From assembly GCF_017894385.1 (NCBI RefSeq), contig NZ_CP059560.1:434001-498000 (forward strand): a stretch of 64,000 nucleotides of DNA, written 5' to 3'. The stretch is from Aromatoleum petrolei. Its GTDB lineage: Bacteria > Pseudomonadota > Gammaproteobacteria > Burkholderiales > Rhodocyclaceae. Below are positions 16,935-24,804 of the stretch, in pieces. Positions within the stretch are counted from its first letter, which is position 1; the number at the start of each line of letters is the position of its first letter. Both the position numbers and the translations under genes were made by a program. Below the pieces are notes generated by a model. The model did no database searches. It was not told the DNA's origin and saw nothing but the letters and a program-made list of their open reading frames with translations.

Positions 16935-18283
16935 CGCCGGTGGGCCCGGACCGGATCGGAAACGCGGCCGCGACCGTCGCGCCGCGGACGTCCGGCCGGT
17001 CCTGGCGCGCACTGCGTCATCGCAACTATCGGCTCTACTTCTGGGGTCAGTCGGTGTCGCTGCTGGGCAGTTGGACTCAGCAGGTGGCACTCGGCTGGCT
17101 CGTCTATCGACTCACGGACTCCGCCGCATTGCTCGGCACCGTCGCGTTCCTCGCCCAGGCGCCGCAACTCGTAGTCGCCCCCTTCGCCGGAATCGTCATC
17201 GACCGCGTGGAGCGCAAACGCCTGATGCTGCTCGTGCAGCTCATGATGCTGATCCAGGCGAGCTTCCTGGCGGTTTCGACATTCTCGGGGGCGATCAGCC
17301 CGCTGCAGATCCTGATTGCGTCGGCATTGCTGGGCGTGCTCAACAGCTTCGATGCGCCGCTTCGGCATGCGCTTGCCGCGCCTCTCATCGCCGACCCGGA
17401 CGATCTACCCAATGCAATCGCGCTGAACTCGCTGATCTTCAACACTGCGCGCTTCATCGGACCGCCTGTTGCCGGCGCCGTGCTGGCGATGACCTCGGAG
17501 GCGGCGTGCTTTGCGTTGAATGCGGTTTCGTTTCTTGCCGTGGTTGCGGCCCTGCTGTGTATCCGCATCCCGCACCATCAGGCCGTCGCCGTCCCGTTCG
17601 GCGCTGCGATGCGGGAGGGGGCGCAGTTCGTGCGGAGCAAGCTGCCAGTCCGCAAGCTGCTGATGCAGGTCGCGTTGCTCAACTTTCTCGCCGCAAGCTA
17701 CGTGCCCCTGATGCCGGTTTTCGCCCGCGACGTCTTCCACGGCGGCCCCGATACCCTCGGAATGCTCCTCGGCAGCGCGGGCGCCGGAGCCTTGTGTGCG
17801 TCCCTGCATCTCGTGATGCGCCGGTCCGTGAGAGGACTCACCGGTGTCATTGCCGGGGGAAACCTGCTCGCGGCGCTGGCGCTTATCGGATTCGCATTGT
17901 CGGACACGCTCTGGCTGGGGGCCGGGATGTTGTTTCTGCTTGGCTTCGGGATCATTACCGGCAACGCGTCGAGCAATACGGTGCTGCAGACGATCCTGCC
18001 CGACGTGCTGCGGGGCCGCGTGCTTGCCTTATATACCGCCGCGAACCTCGGCGCGGCCGCGGTCGGGAGCCTGCTTGCGGGAATCGTCGCCGATCACGCG
18101 GGTGCTGAAACGACCGAAGTCGCGGCGGGATTGACGCTCCTGCTCGCGAGTCTTCATTTCCGGCTCAAGCTGGAATTCCTGCGCATGCATTTGCGCCCGA
18201 TCTATGCGGCGCTCGGAATCCGGCACCCGGGCGTGCCCGGAGGCAATGCCGGCGCAGCCACCCGAAAATCTTGCAACAGGTAG
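16931..18283 (+). CDS. MFS transporter, EntS/MFS_3-like
   Basis: 450 residues if translation begins at the GTG overlapping the tcuB stop (GTGA); a GTG at 16940 is also possible. The protein has about 10-12 transmembrane segments. It starts with [39 protein letters not shown], the usual opening of the EntS/MFS_3 group, and contains [14 protein letters not shown] (MFS loop 2-3 motif). In other tcu loci the third gene, tcuC, is an MFS tricarballylate importer. This protein is at the tcuC position but looks like the exporter-type MFS_3 group, so import is not certain. It could efflux a toxic intermediate such as itaconate. Confidence 0.8.
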   Translation: MTPVGPDRIGNAAATVAPRTSGRSWRALRHRNYRLYFWGQSVSLLGSWTQQVALGWLVYRLTDSAALLGTVAFLAQAPQLVVAPFAGIVIDRVERKRLMLLVQLMMLIQASFLAVSTFSGAISPLQILIASALLGVLNSFDAPLRHALAAPLIADPDDLPNAIALNSLIFNTARFIGPPVAGAVLAMTSEAACFALNAVSFLAVVAALLCIRIPHHQAVAVPFGAAMREGAQFVRSKLPVRKLLMQVALLNFLAASYVPLMPVFARDVFHGGPDTLGMLLGSAGAGALCASLHLVMRRSVRGLTGVIAGGNLLAALALIGFALSDTLWLGAGMLFLLGFGIITGNASSNTVLQTILPDVLRGRVLALYTAANLGAAAVGSLLAGIVADHAGAETTEVAAGLTLLLASLHFRLKLEFLRMHLRPIYAALGIRHPGVPGGNAGAATRKSCNR

Positions 18284-18295
18284 AGGAGAAAGCTG

Positions 18296-19288
18296 ATGAG
18301 AGTGACCGTCCTGGACGACTATCAGGGCGTGGTCCCGTGCCTCGCCGCCACGAAGGAGCTTGAGGACATTCCGGTAAGCCTCCAGACGCTCACGGAGCGC
18401 CTCGTCGACGAGGACGGGTTGATCGCCGCGCTGCAGGATACCGACTGCCTGGTGCTGATTCGCGAGCGCACGCAGATCACCGCTCGTGTCATCGAGGCCC
18501 TGCCGCGGCTGAAACTGATCGTCCAGACTGGGCGGCTTTCCGGCTCCATCGATCTCGAGGCCTGCAAGCGGCGGCGCGTCGAAGTCCGCGACGGCGGCGG
18601 CAATCCGATCGCGCCGGCCGAGCTGACCTGGGCGTTGATCCTCGCTGCGTCGCGCCGCTTGCTGCCCTATGCGGCCCACCTGTCGCAGGGTCAGTGGCAG
18701 CGCAGCCGCGAGCATATCGAGGATGAACAGCTCGGACGGGCCGTGCACGGTCGAACGCTCGGGGTCTGGTCGCTCGGCAAGATCGGCACTCACGTCGCGG
18801 CCATCGGGCGGGCTTTCGGGATGCGCGTCGTCGTGCATGGGCGCGAGCAGTCACGGGAAGCGGCAGCGCGTGCAGGCTACGAGTTCATCGCCGACCGCCG
18901 CGAGTTCCTGGCGCAACTCGACGTCCTGACGCTGCATCTGCGGCTTGGCCCCGACACGCGCCACATGATCGGTGCCGACGATCTTCGGTGCATGCGCACG
19001 GATGCCTTGCTGGTGAACACCAGCCGTGCCGAACTTCTCGCGCCGGGCGCCCTGCTCGACGCGCTCGCCCGTGGCCGACCGGGTGTCGCAGCGCTGGACG
19101 TTTTCGAGGGCGAGCCGGATGGCGCGGCACCTTACCTGAACCACCCGGCGATCCTGTGCACCCCGCACCTGGGCTTCGTCGATCAGGATACCTACGAGGC
19201 CTACTTTCGCGACGCATTCGCCCATGTACGGCGATTCGTGGCCGGGGAACAGGCGACATCCGGTCAGGGAACCGCGCCGCCCTATTAA
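18296..19288 (+). CDS. D-2-hydroxyacid dehydrogenase family protein
   Basis: 330 residues. An N-terminal substrate domain (MRVTVLDDYQGVVPCL...) and a Rossmann domain (GRTLGVWSLGKIGTHVAAIGRAFGMRVVVHGREQS) are clear. The catalytic set is present: Arg in LLVNTSRAELL, Glu in ALDVFEGEP, and His in LCTPHLGFV. The nucleotide motif reads S-L-G-K-I-G where GxGxxG is usual. The opening resembles the phosphoglycerate dehydrogenase-like group often next to catabolic operons. GAGGAGA precedes the start, 12 bp after the MFS gene. Its step in the proposed pathway is unclear; it may act on a hydroxylated side product. Confidence 0.83.
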   Translation: MRVTVLDDYQGVVPCLAATKELEDIPVSLQTLTERLVDEDGLIAALQDTDCLVLIRERTQITARVIEALPRLKLIVQTGRLSGSIDLEACKRRRVEVRDGGGNPIAPAELTWALILAASRRLLPYAAHLSQGQWQRSREHIEDEQLGRAVHGRTLGVWSLGKIGTHVAAIGRAFGMRVVVHGREQSREAAARAGYEFIADRREFLAQLDVLTLHLRLGPDTRHMIGADDLRCMRTDALLVNTSRAELLAPGALLDALARGRPGVAALDVFEGEPDGAAPYLNHPAILCTPHLGFVDQDTYEAYFRDAFAHVRRFVAGEQATSGQGTAPPY

Positions 19289-19317
19289 TGCCATTCTCGC
19301 AAGAGTCGTAGCGATTA

Positions 19318-19328
19318 TTGCATTTCAG
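19318..19328 (+). promoter_or_regulatory. TTGCATTTCAG motif upstream of prpF-like 2
   Basis: Exact repeat of the 11-mer at 4514-4524, 56 bp before the prpF-like 2 start and 30 bp after the dehydrogenase stop. It suggests that prpF-like 2 has its own promoter under the same regulator as prpF-like 1. Confidence 0.4.
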
Positions 19329-19383
19329 GTTTTTCCGTCGTGCGCCCAGAATCGCGCCATCGTTGAGACGGAGGAACACCACC

Positions 19384-20481
19384 ATGATGCTGACCATCCC
19401 TTGCACGCTGATGCGTGGAGGCACGTCGAAGGGGCCGTATTTCCACGCAGCGGACCTCCCCGCTGATCCCTCTGAGCGCGACCGGGTACTGCTCGCGGCG
19501 ATGGGGTCGCCCCATGCGCGCCAGATTGACGGCATCGGCGGCGGCGACACGCTCACGAGCAAGGTGGTCATCGTGAGCCCCTCGTCCCGGGCCGACATCG
19601 ACATCGAGTACCTCTTCGCCCAGGTGTCGGTGGAAACGGCCACGGTCGACACGACGCCGAACTGCGGCAACATGCTCGCCGGCGTCGGGCCCTTCGCAAT
19701 CGAGAACGGATTGGTCGCTGCAACCGACCCCGTCACGACCCTGCGCATCCTCAACGTGAACACCGGCAAGATCGTCGAGGCCGTAATCCAGACGCCTGGC
19801 GGCAAGGTGAGCTACGACGGACTCGCACGAATCGACGGCGTCCCCGGCAGTGGCGCGCCGATCCAGTTGAATTTCCGTGATGCCGCCGGCGCCAAGACGG
19901 GACGCCTGCTGCCGACCGGGCGTGTGGTCGATGTCGTCGATGGCGTGGGAGTGTCCTGCATCGACTTCTCGACGCCGCTGGTCTTCGTCCCGGCCGAAGC
20001 GATGGGCAAGACCGGCCACGAGACGAAGGCCGAACTCGATGCCGACCGGAAACTGAAGATCCGACTCGAGTCCATCCGACTGCAGGTTGCGCTGCTGGCA
20101 GGACTCGGCGACGTGCGCGACAAGGTCTTGCCGAAGATCGCGCTGGTTGCGTCGCCGCAGGGCCGAGGCGTGATCGCCTCGCGCTACTTCACCCCGTGGA
20201 ACTGCCATTCCGCCTATGCCGTGACCGGCGCGCTGTGCCTCGCGGCCGCGAGCATCATTCCCGGCTCCGTGGTGCAAGGTCTCGCCCGGCCGAAGCCGGA
20301 AGACCCGTACCTCGTGACCATCGAGCAGCCTGCCGGAACGCTGGACATCCGCCTCGACGTCGCGGCGAAGGGGGCCGACGGCATTCCGCTCATCCAGTCC
20401 GCAGGCCTGATCCGGACGGCCCGCCCACTGTTTCGGGGAGCCGTTCACGTTCCTCTGTGCGATCCCGGCCAAGCCGCATAA
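19384..20481 (+). CDS. PrpF/GalD-family isomerase 2
   Basis: 365 residues from the ATG at 19384, chosen for the GGAGG 9 bases upstream. Motifs IPCTLMRGGTSKGPYF, MGSPHARQIDGIGGGDTLTSKVVIV and NCGNMLAGVGPFAIENGLV are those of PrpF/GalD proteins. It keeps the lysine (Lys60) and the cysteine (Cys94) expected at the active site; prpF-like 1 has Ser at the latter position. The two proteins are clear paralogues bracketing the enzyme block. One may isomerise cis- to trans-aconitate and the other a methyl- or oxo-derivative; sequence alone does not say which. Confidence 0.83.
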   Translation: MMLTIPCTLMRGGTSKGPYFHAADLPADPSERDRVLLAAMGSPHARQIDGIGGGDTLTSKVVIVSPSSRADIDIEYLFAQVSVETATVDTTPNCGNMLAGVGPFAIENGLVAATDPVTTLRILNVNTGKIVEAVIQTPGGKVSYDGLARIDGVPGSGAPIQLNFRDAAGAKTGRLLPTGRVVDVVDGVGVSCIDFSTPLVFVPAEAMGKTGHETKAELDADRKLKIRLESIRLQVALLAGLGDVRDKVLPKIALVASPQGRGVIASRYFTPWNCHSAYAVTGALCLAAASIIPGSVVQGLARPKPEDPYLVTIEQPAGTLDIRLDVAAKGADGIPLIQSAGLIRTARPLFRGAVHVPLCDPGQAA

Positions 20482-20586
20482 GCGCAACTCCCCCGAATAG
20501 CCAAGCGCGCGTCGCCGGAAGCCTGGAGGCCGCCGTCGGCACGCGCCGGCCAAATGATGCGCATCCCGCATGAATCGATTGCCGTT

Positions 20587-20595
20587 TTGCATTTC
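20587..20595 (+). promoter_or_regulatory. TTGCATTTC motif upstream of the porin gene
   Basis: Third occurrence of the motif (first nine bases identical), about 140 bp before the porin start in a 254-bp gap that otherwise shows no gene. Confidence 0.3.
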
Positions 20596-20735
20596 CCGCA
20601 ATTAAGTACGATCCCCATACTTCGCCTGCGCTCGACAGTCTCGGAAGAAATCCACTGCGGCTGCAAGAGCTCATGACGACCCTGGCCGAAGTCCGGGGCG
20701 ACGGCGAGAAAACGAATCCAACCAAGGAGGAAGGC

Positions 20736-22049
20736 ATGAAGAAGATCAATGCGGGCGTCCTGCCCCTGCTCGTGGCCGGGCTGTTTGCGCCCGCGATCGG
20801 CGTGGCGGCCGAAGAGGACGGGCACAAGCTGGAACTGAAAGTGCGCGGCGTGCATTTCGACCGCGAGTTCGAGACATCCTCGAGGGATCGCACCCAGACC
20901 GGGCTCGGCCTGCAGCTCAACTACGAGTCGCCGTACTTCGCCGACATCGTCGGATTCGGCGTGTCGGGCTACAGTGTCACCAAGCTCGATGCGACCGGCT
21001 TTGTCACCACTGACGTGCTCTCCGCCGACAACAACGGAGAACTGCACGACTCCTTCGGCAAGGTCGCCCAAGCATTCGTCAAGCTGAAGTACCAGGACAA
21101 GGCCCAGCTCAAGATCGGTCGGCAACTCTATGACAGCCTGCTCCTGATCAGCTCGACCAGCCGTGCGGTGCCCAACACCTACTCCGGTGCGAGCGGCCAG
21201 CTGACGCTCATCCCGGGGCTCACGCTCTACGGCGCGATGTTCGACGAGTGGTCGCGGCGCGGCGAAGCGCATTTCGAGAAATTCGCAACCGATCGTTCCG
21301 ACGAGGGCGCCATCGACTACGTCGCCGCCGCAGGCGCACGCTATGCGAAGGGGCCCTACGAAATCAACCTCGAGTACCTGAATTCGAAGGACTTCCTGAC
21401 CAAGGTCGGTCTCGTGGGAGCTTATACGTTCAATCTGGCGGACAAGAACAAGCTAAAGCTGAGTGCCGGTCTGCATACCTCGCGAGATGCGGGCAAGCTG
21501 TTCGTCACGGCCGCCGAGGGGGCCGAACTGGACGACGAGGACGTCCCCGGCTCGCGTGCCGGCGTGACCCGCAGCGACAACGACGGGCGCGGTGTCTATC
21601 TCGATGCGGAGTGGACGGCCGGAAACGTCATGCTAGGGGCGGCGGTGGCGAAGTTCGATGGCGCGTGGATCGAGGACAATTTCACCGGCGACCACGGCAT
21701 GAACCCCTTCCCCACGGGCGGCGTGCTGGCGGACATGACGAACAACGACGAGACGGTCTGGATGGCTCGCGCGGGCTACGATTGGAAAGACTACGTCAAG
21801 GGACTCAAGACAACGGTCAAGTACAAGCAGGGCACGGGCGCCAGGAACAGTCACGTCTCGTCGCTGGGCAAGGCGGACGAAAGTGAACTGGAAGTCGATG
21901 TGCGCTACCAGATTCCGCTGCTCAAGGGCTTGAATCTTCGTTACAGGTACCTTGAGTACAATTCCGACAAGACGGGTCGGGTGGATGGCGTCCTGCAGGA
22001 CAACACCGACCATCGCGTGTATCTCGATTACACGTATCGATTCTTCTGA
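20736..22049 (+). CDS. OprD-family outer-membrane porin
   Basis: 437 residues from the ATG at 20736, which has AAGGAGGA 6 bases upstream and a signal peptide (MKKINAGVLPLLVAGLFAPAIGVAA). The mature part is rich in alternating beta-strand segments and ends in DYTYRFF, with the C-terminal aromatic residue needed for outer-membrane insertion. GRQLYDSLLLISSTSRAVPNTYSGASG is typical of OprD porins, which admit small carboxylates and amino acids. As last gene of the cluster it most likely lets the tricarboxylate substrate reach DctP. Confidence 0.85.
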   Translation: MKKINAGVLPLLVAGLFAPAIGVAAEEDGHKLELKVRGVHFDREFETSSRDRTQTGLGLQLNYESPYFADIVGFGVSGYSVTKLDATGFVTTDVLSADNNGELHDSFGKVAQAFVKLKYQDKAQLKIGRQLYDSLLLISSTSRAVPNTYSGASGQLTLIPGLTLYGAMFDEWSRRGEAHFEKFATDRSDEGAIDYVAAAGARYAKGPYEINLEYLNSKDFLTKVGLVGAYTFNLADKNKLKLSAGLHTSRDAGKLFVTAAEGAELDDEDVPGSRAGVTRSDNDGRGVYLDAEWTAGNVMLGAAVAKFDGAWIEDNFTGDHGMNPFPTGGVLADMTNNDETVWMARAGYDWKDYVKGLKTTVKYKQGTGARNSHVSSLGKADESELEVDVRYQIPLLKGLNLRYRYLEYNSDKTGRVDGVLQDNTDHRVYLDYTYRFF

Positions 22050-22073
22050 AAATGCCCTTTTGCGTGTGACCGG

Positions 22074-22108
22074 TGTTTGTGCGCGGCGACGAAAGTCACG
22101 CACAAACA
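22074..22108 (+). terminator. Hairpin after the porin gene
   Basis: TGTTTGTGCG (22074-22083) and CGCACAAACA (22099-22108) are 10-bp inverted repeats with a 15-base loop, 25 bp after the porin stop. No U-run follows, so this is a candidate terminator or 3' stabiliser only. Confidence 0.4.
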
Positions 22109-22110
22109 CG

Positions 22111-22130
22111 CATATGCGATATCGCATATG
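22111..22130. promoter_or_regulatory. 20-bp perfect palindrome
   Basis: CATATGCGATATCGCATATG is fully self-complementary and is followed by a partial third arm (CGATATGG). Such a gap-free palindrome suggests a dimeric regulator site or a boundary element, not a terminator. The region 22131-22292 holds nothing else recognisable. Confidence 0.4.
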
Positions 22131-22595
22131 CGATATGGAGCGGAAGGTTCTGACAGTATACAGTTCCTACCTGCTCGGCCCTTGGCAGCCGTCAGCGCGA
22201 GTTTATGTGCATCATCCATCTGGCCGCATGTCGCGCTAACCTGCCCCACGAGGGGCAGCTTTAGCAGGGCGACAGTCGGCCGTTTGGGCCGTTAGTGCCA
22301 GTTCGGTCGTGTCGCTCCAATGGCGCCGTTGCTACGGCGGCTGCGACGACGAGTAGCAGCCTCCCCTTCGGGAATGCGCTGTTCACAGTGCCGATGTCGG
22401 TGTGGTGGGCGAAATTGTCGGCAGAATGCGCTACGGCCCCAGCGCAGGGTCGATCGAGCGCGACGACCCGCATGACCGAAGGGCCGTCCAACGATCGGAA
22501 CGGTCTCCTCATCGGCGCTGACCTCCGTCCCCGCCCGCACGTTCCCCTCGCCAACAATCCCGCGGCGACCGTCAGCCGGCCCCCGCCCCGCCCCC

Positions 22596-23417
22596 TCACC
22601 CGAATGGCACCACCCCGAACAACACCCCGTGCAGGTGGCGCGCAAACACGAACCACACGCCCGCCCCGCCCCCCACCGCCACCGCATCCCAACCCAGCGC
22701 CCCATCCCCCCGCACCACCCGCTGCGCCCCGTCGCGCCGGCGCGCGGCGACGAAGCTCGCGATCGCCCACACCAGGAAGCAGCCGAACACCAGCAGGTCG
22801 GCGAGCGCACCGTTGGCGAGCAGGTGTGCGACCGCCCAAAGCTGCACGCCGATCACCACCGGGTGGCCAAGCTTCGCTCGCAGTCGCGTGCCGGGCACGT
22901 AGGCGGCGATCAGGATGAAGGCGGGCAGCGTCAGCACCGCGGCCAGGTGCCGCGTCCACGTCGCCGGCGCCCACAGCACGAGCGGGTCGAGCCGCACCGC
23001 GCCGTAGCCCCACACAATCAGGCCGAGGCCGATCGCCGAAGCGAGCGGGTAGGCCAGCTTCCATTTCGCCCGGCCGTAGTGGGCGATGTACTGGGCACGG
23101 TTGTCCTCGGCGAAGATGCGCGCCGAATGGGTGCTGAAGAACAGCAGTCCGAGGATCAGGGCGGTCATGCGGGGTTCTCCGGGCGGGTTGTGAGGGGCGC
23201 ATCGGCGCCGGGCGCCGCGGCCGCAGACGGCGCGGTGGTCCCCGGCGAGTCCGCGGCCGGCCAGCGCGCGTGCCTCGCTCACCGGCTGCGCCGCGGCCCG
23301 TTGCGCCGGGCGCAACAGGATCGCCTCGAGCCGGCCGGCTCGGGCGAAGCGGCGTGTCAGCGTGCGCAGGTCAACAAGCTCGGCGGCAGGCTCGGCAGTG
23401 GAACGGGCAGGCGGCAT
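22596..23417 (-). CDS. In-frame fusion of a truncated MOSC protein to NnrU
   Basis: 273 residues. Residues 1-83 come from the start of a MOSC-domain protein ([21 protein letters not shown]...[13 protein letters not shown]). From residue 84 ([22 protein letters not shown]) onward it is a complete NnrU, a membrane protein linked to nitrite/nitric oxide reduction. Copy 2 (38507-39717) has the two genes intact with a 4-bp overlap. Here the catalytic core of MOSC is deleted and the remaining frame runs straight into NnrU. NnrU can still start at its own ATG at 23168, giving 190 residues. Whether a fused protein is made is unknown. Confidence 0.75.
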   Translation of the reverse strand: MPPARSTAEPAAELVDLRTLTRRFARAGRLEAILLRPAQRAAAQPVSEARALAGRGLAGDHRAVCGRGARRRCAPHNPPGEPRMTALILGLLFFSTHSARIFAEDNRAQYIAHYGRAKWKLAYPLASAIGLGLIVWGYGAVRLDPLVLWAPATWTRHLAAVLTLPAFILIAAYVPGTRLRAKLGHPVVIGVQLWAVAHLLANGALADLLVFGCFLVWAIASFVAARRRDGAQRVVRGDGALGWDAVAVGGGAGVWFVFARHLHGVLFGVVPFG

Positions 23418-23492
23418 GGCGGTCAGTGCGGATGAAACACGGCGGATGCATCATCCTACCGCGCCTGCCGTCCCCTGCCCCCAGCGCACGCC

Positions 23493-23777
23493 ATGATTCC
23501 AATCCACGCACTGCTCGCCCGCATCCGCTGGGACCCCGCCTTCGGCCGCGGCGAGTTCGTCATCGGCTATTACGACCGCGTCGCCCGGCGCATCGTCCAC
23601 GTGCCGCTGCGCCGGCTGGCGTTCGCGGACCACGACCACTTCGCCTGCACCCTCGTCGATGACGAAGGCGAGGCCCGCCAACTGCCTCTGCACCGCATCC
23701 GCGAAGTGCTCAAGGACGGCCGTCTGATCTGGCAGCGCGACGGCAAGGCCGCACCGGACGCCTGCGGGTCCCACTGA
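23493..23777 (+). CDS. DUF504 domain protein (MJ1316-like), copy 1
   Basis: 94 residues: [40 protein letters not shown], and [17 protein letters not shown]. This is the DUF504/MJ1316 domain, which in larger proteins recognises RNA cyclic-phosphate ends. It is nearly identical to the copy at 39793. The stop overlaps the following fic-like fragment (TGATG). It is divergent from the MOSC/nnrU unit across 75 bp. Its bacterial function is not established. Confidence 0.75.
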   Translation: MIPIHALLARIRWDPAFGRGEFVIGYYDRVARRIVHVPLRRLAFADHDHFACTLVDDEGEARQLPLHRIREVLKDGRLIWQRDGKAAPDACGSH

Positions 23778-24250
23778 TGCTTGCCGCGGAGGGATGTCGG
23801 CCGCTGTATGTGTCCGGCCTCCTGTACCGTAACCGGCGCGACGACTTCGGTGCCCCGCTGGAAGTCCAGTTGCGCTCACGCTGGGACGGCTGCATCGACT
23901 TCTTCACGCAGGCGGCAATGAGCGCTTGCGACGAGTCGATGGCGCTTGCCGCGCAACAGGCCGCCCTGCGTGACGACAGGAACCGGCGCGTTGCGGACCG
24001 GCGTCCCGACTCGGCGAGCCGCAAGCTCGTCGCCGCTCTCATCGGTACGCCCGTCTTCATCGTCAACCAGGTGAAGCGCCTCCTCGGCGTGTCCTTTCCC
24101 GCCGCCAACAATGCCGTCGCCGATTTCGTCTCGCTCGGCGTCCTGAGGGGCACCGCGCGCCAACACAACCGCGTTTTCGTCGCCCACGAAGCGATCGCGG
24201 TGCTCGATCAGGCGCCGGAACAGGACCGTCGGCCATCATTGAAACTGTGA
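23777..24250 (+). pseudogene. C-terminal fragment of a Fic-family protein, copy 1
   Basis: 157 residues that match only the part of Fic proteins after the catalytic motif: PLYVSGLLYRNRRDDF resembles the LYLS..F..NR.eYY segment, followed by a helical region and a winged-HTH-like tail (GVSFPAANNAVADFVSLGVL ... NRVFVAHEAIAVLDQ). The HPFxxGNGR motif is absent, so no AMP-transferase activity is expected. This copy keeps its reading frame to the end, while the copy at 40077 is frameshifted. It may be a relic or a freestanding regulator; translation could be coupled to the DUF504 gene. Confidence 0.6.
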
Positions 24251-24441
24251 ACGGGCCCCTGTTTGCTCAGGCCGCAGGGGCTCCTCGCCGAAACGCGGAC
24301 AGCACACAGATGAATCAGTGCTCGACGTGCGATGGCTACCGGCGATGCGATGATCGCGACGCAATGCAGGTGCTCAGTGTTGTCCGCCACCGCGATGATT
24401 GCAGATTCGCGAATCCAGTGCGGAACCGTTTAAAAACAAAC

Positions 24442-24463
24442 GGGCCCGCTCATCGGCGGGCCC
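24442..24463 (+). terminator. Rho-independent terminator, copy 1
   Basis: GGGCCCGC-TCATCG-GCGGGCCC followed by GCTTTTGT. The same structure is at 40740-40761. It ends the DUF504/fic unit. Confidence 0.75.
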
Positions 24464-24514
24464 GCTTTTGTAGATCGTTCTACAACCACTTTGGATACTG
24501 AGATTCGCCAACCA

Positions 24515-24570
24515 CTTGAATATATGGGCGACATACCGGGATCGAACCGGTGACACCTGGAGCCACAATC
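24515..24570 (-). repeat. tRNA-His(GTG) 3'-half fragment, att-like copy A
   Basis: On the minus strand it reads ATTGTGGCTCCAGGTG then TCACCGGTTCGATCCCGGT and ATGTCGCCCA: anticodon loop with GTG, variable loop, T-arm and acceptor 3' strand. The C73 discriminator of tRNA-His is visible in the other copies; this one has lost one C in the end. The 5' half is absent, so this is not a working tRNA. See copies B (31488) and C (40813). Confidence 0.75.
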
Positions 24571-24804
24571 CAACCTACAATTTCGTAAAATCAATACCTT
24601 AGGCTCGATTTTTCGTAAGAACATCGCCTTTAAATGCCAGTATTGGCGGGAAACGGCCGCGCGATCTTACGAAAAAATTCGAACTCTCCGGACGACGACA
24701 AGCGCATAGGAAAAATCGTCGCGAGCTCCACGGTCTGCCATCTCGACGAGGCCACGTGGGGCAACGGCCCGCCACGCGAAGTTCACTTTTCACGCGCCAT
24801 GCGA
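24571..24804. other. Left junction of cargo region, with 12-bp inverted repeat
   Basis: No gene seen. TTTTTCGTAAGA (24609-24620) and TCTTACGAAAAA (24665-24676) are perfect inverted repeats, and a related TTTCGTAAAA lies at about 24581. They may be remains of an element end just inside the att-like fragment. Confidence 0.35.

Larger units (their letters stand above)
22293..24570. repeat. Segment X, copy 1 (duplicated at 38204-40869)
   Basis: About 2.3 kb corresponding to 38204-40869, from the shared TAGTGCCAGTTCGG to the tRNA-His fragment, with roughly 90% identity by eye. Copy 1 lacks about 360 bp inside the MOSC gene. Bases 22293-22595 are conserved between copies but hold no gene I recognise. 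Confidence 0.85.

Noticed and set aside
24525..24569. tRNA gene on the minus strand
   Set aside because: Only the 3' half from the anticodon loop is present at this and the other two sites; the D-arm and 5' acceptor strand are missing.
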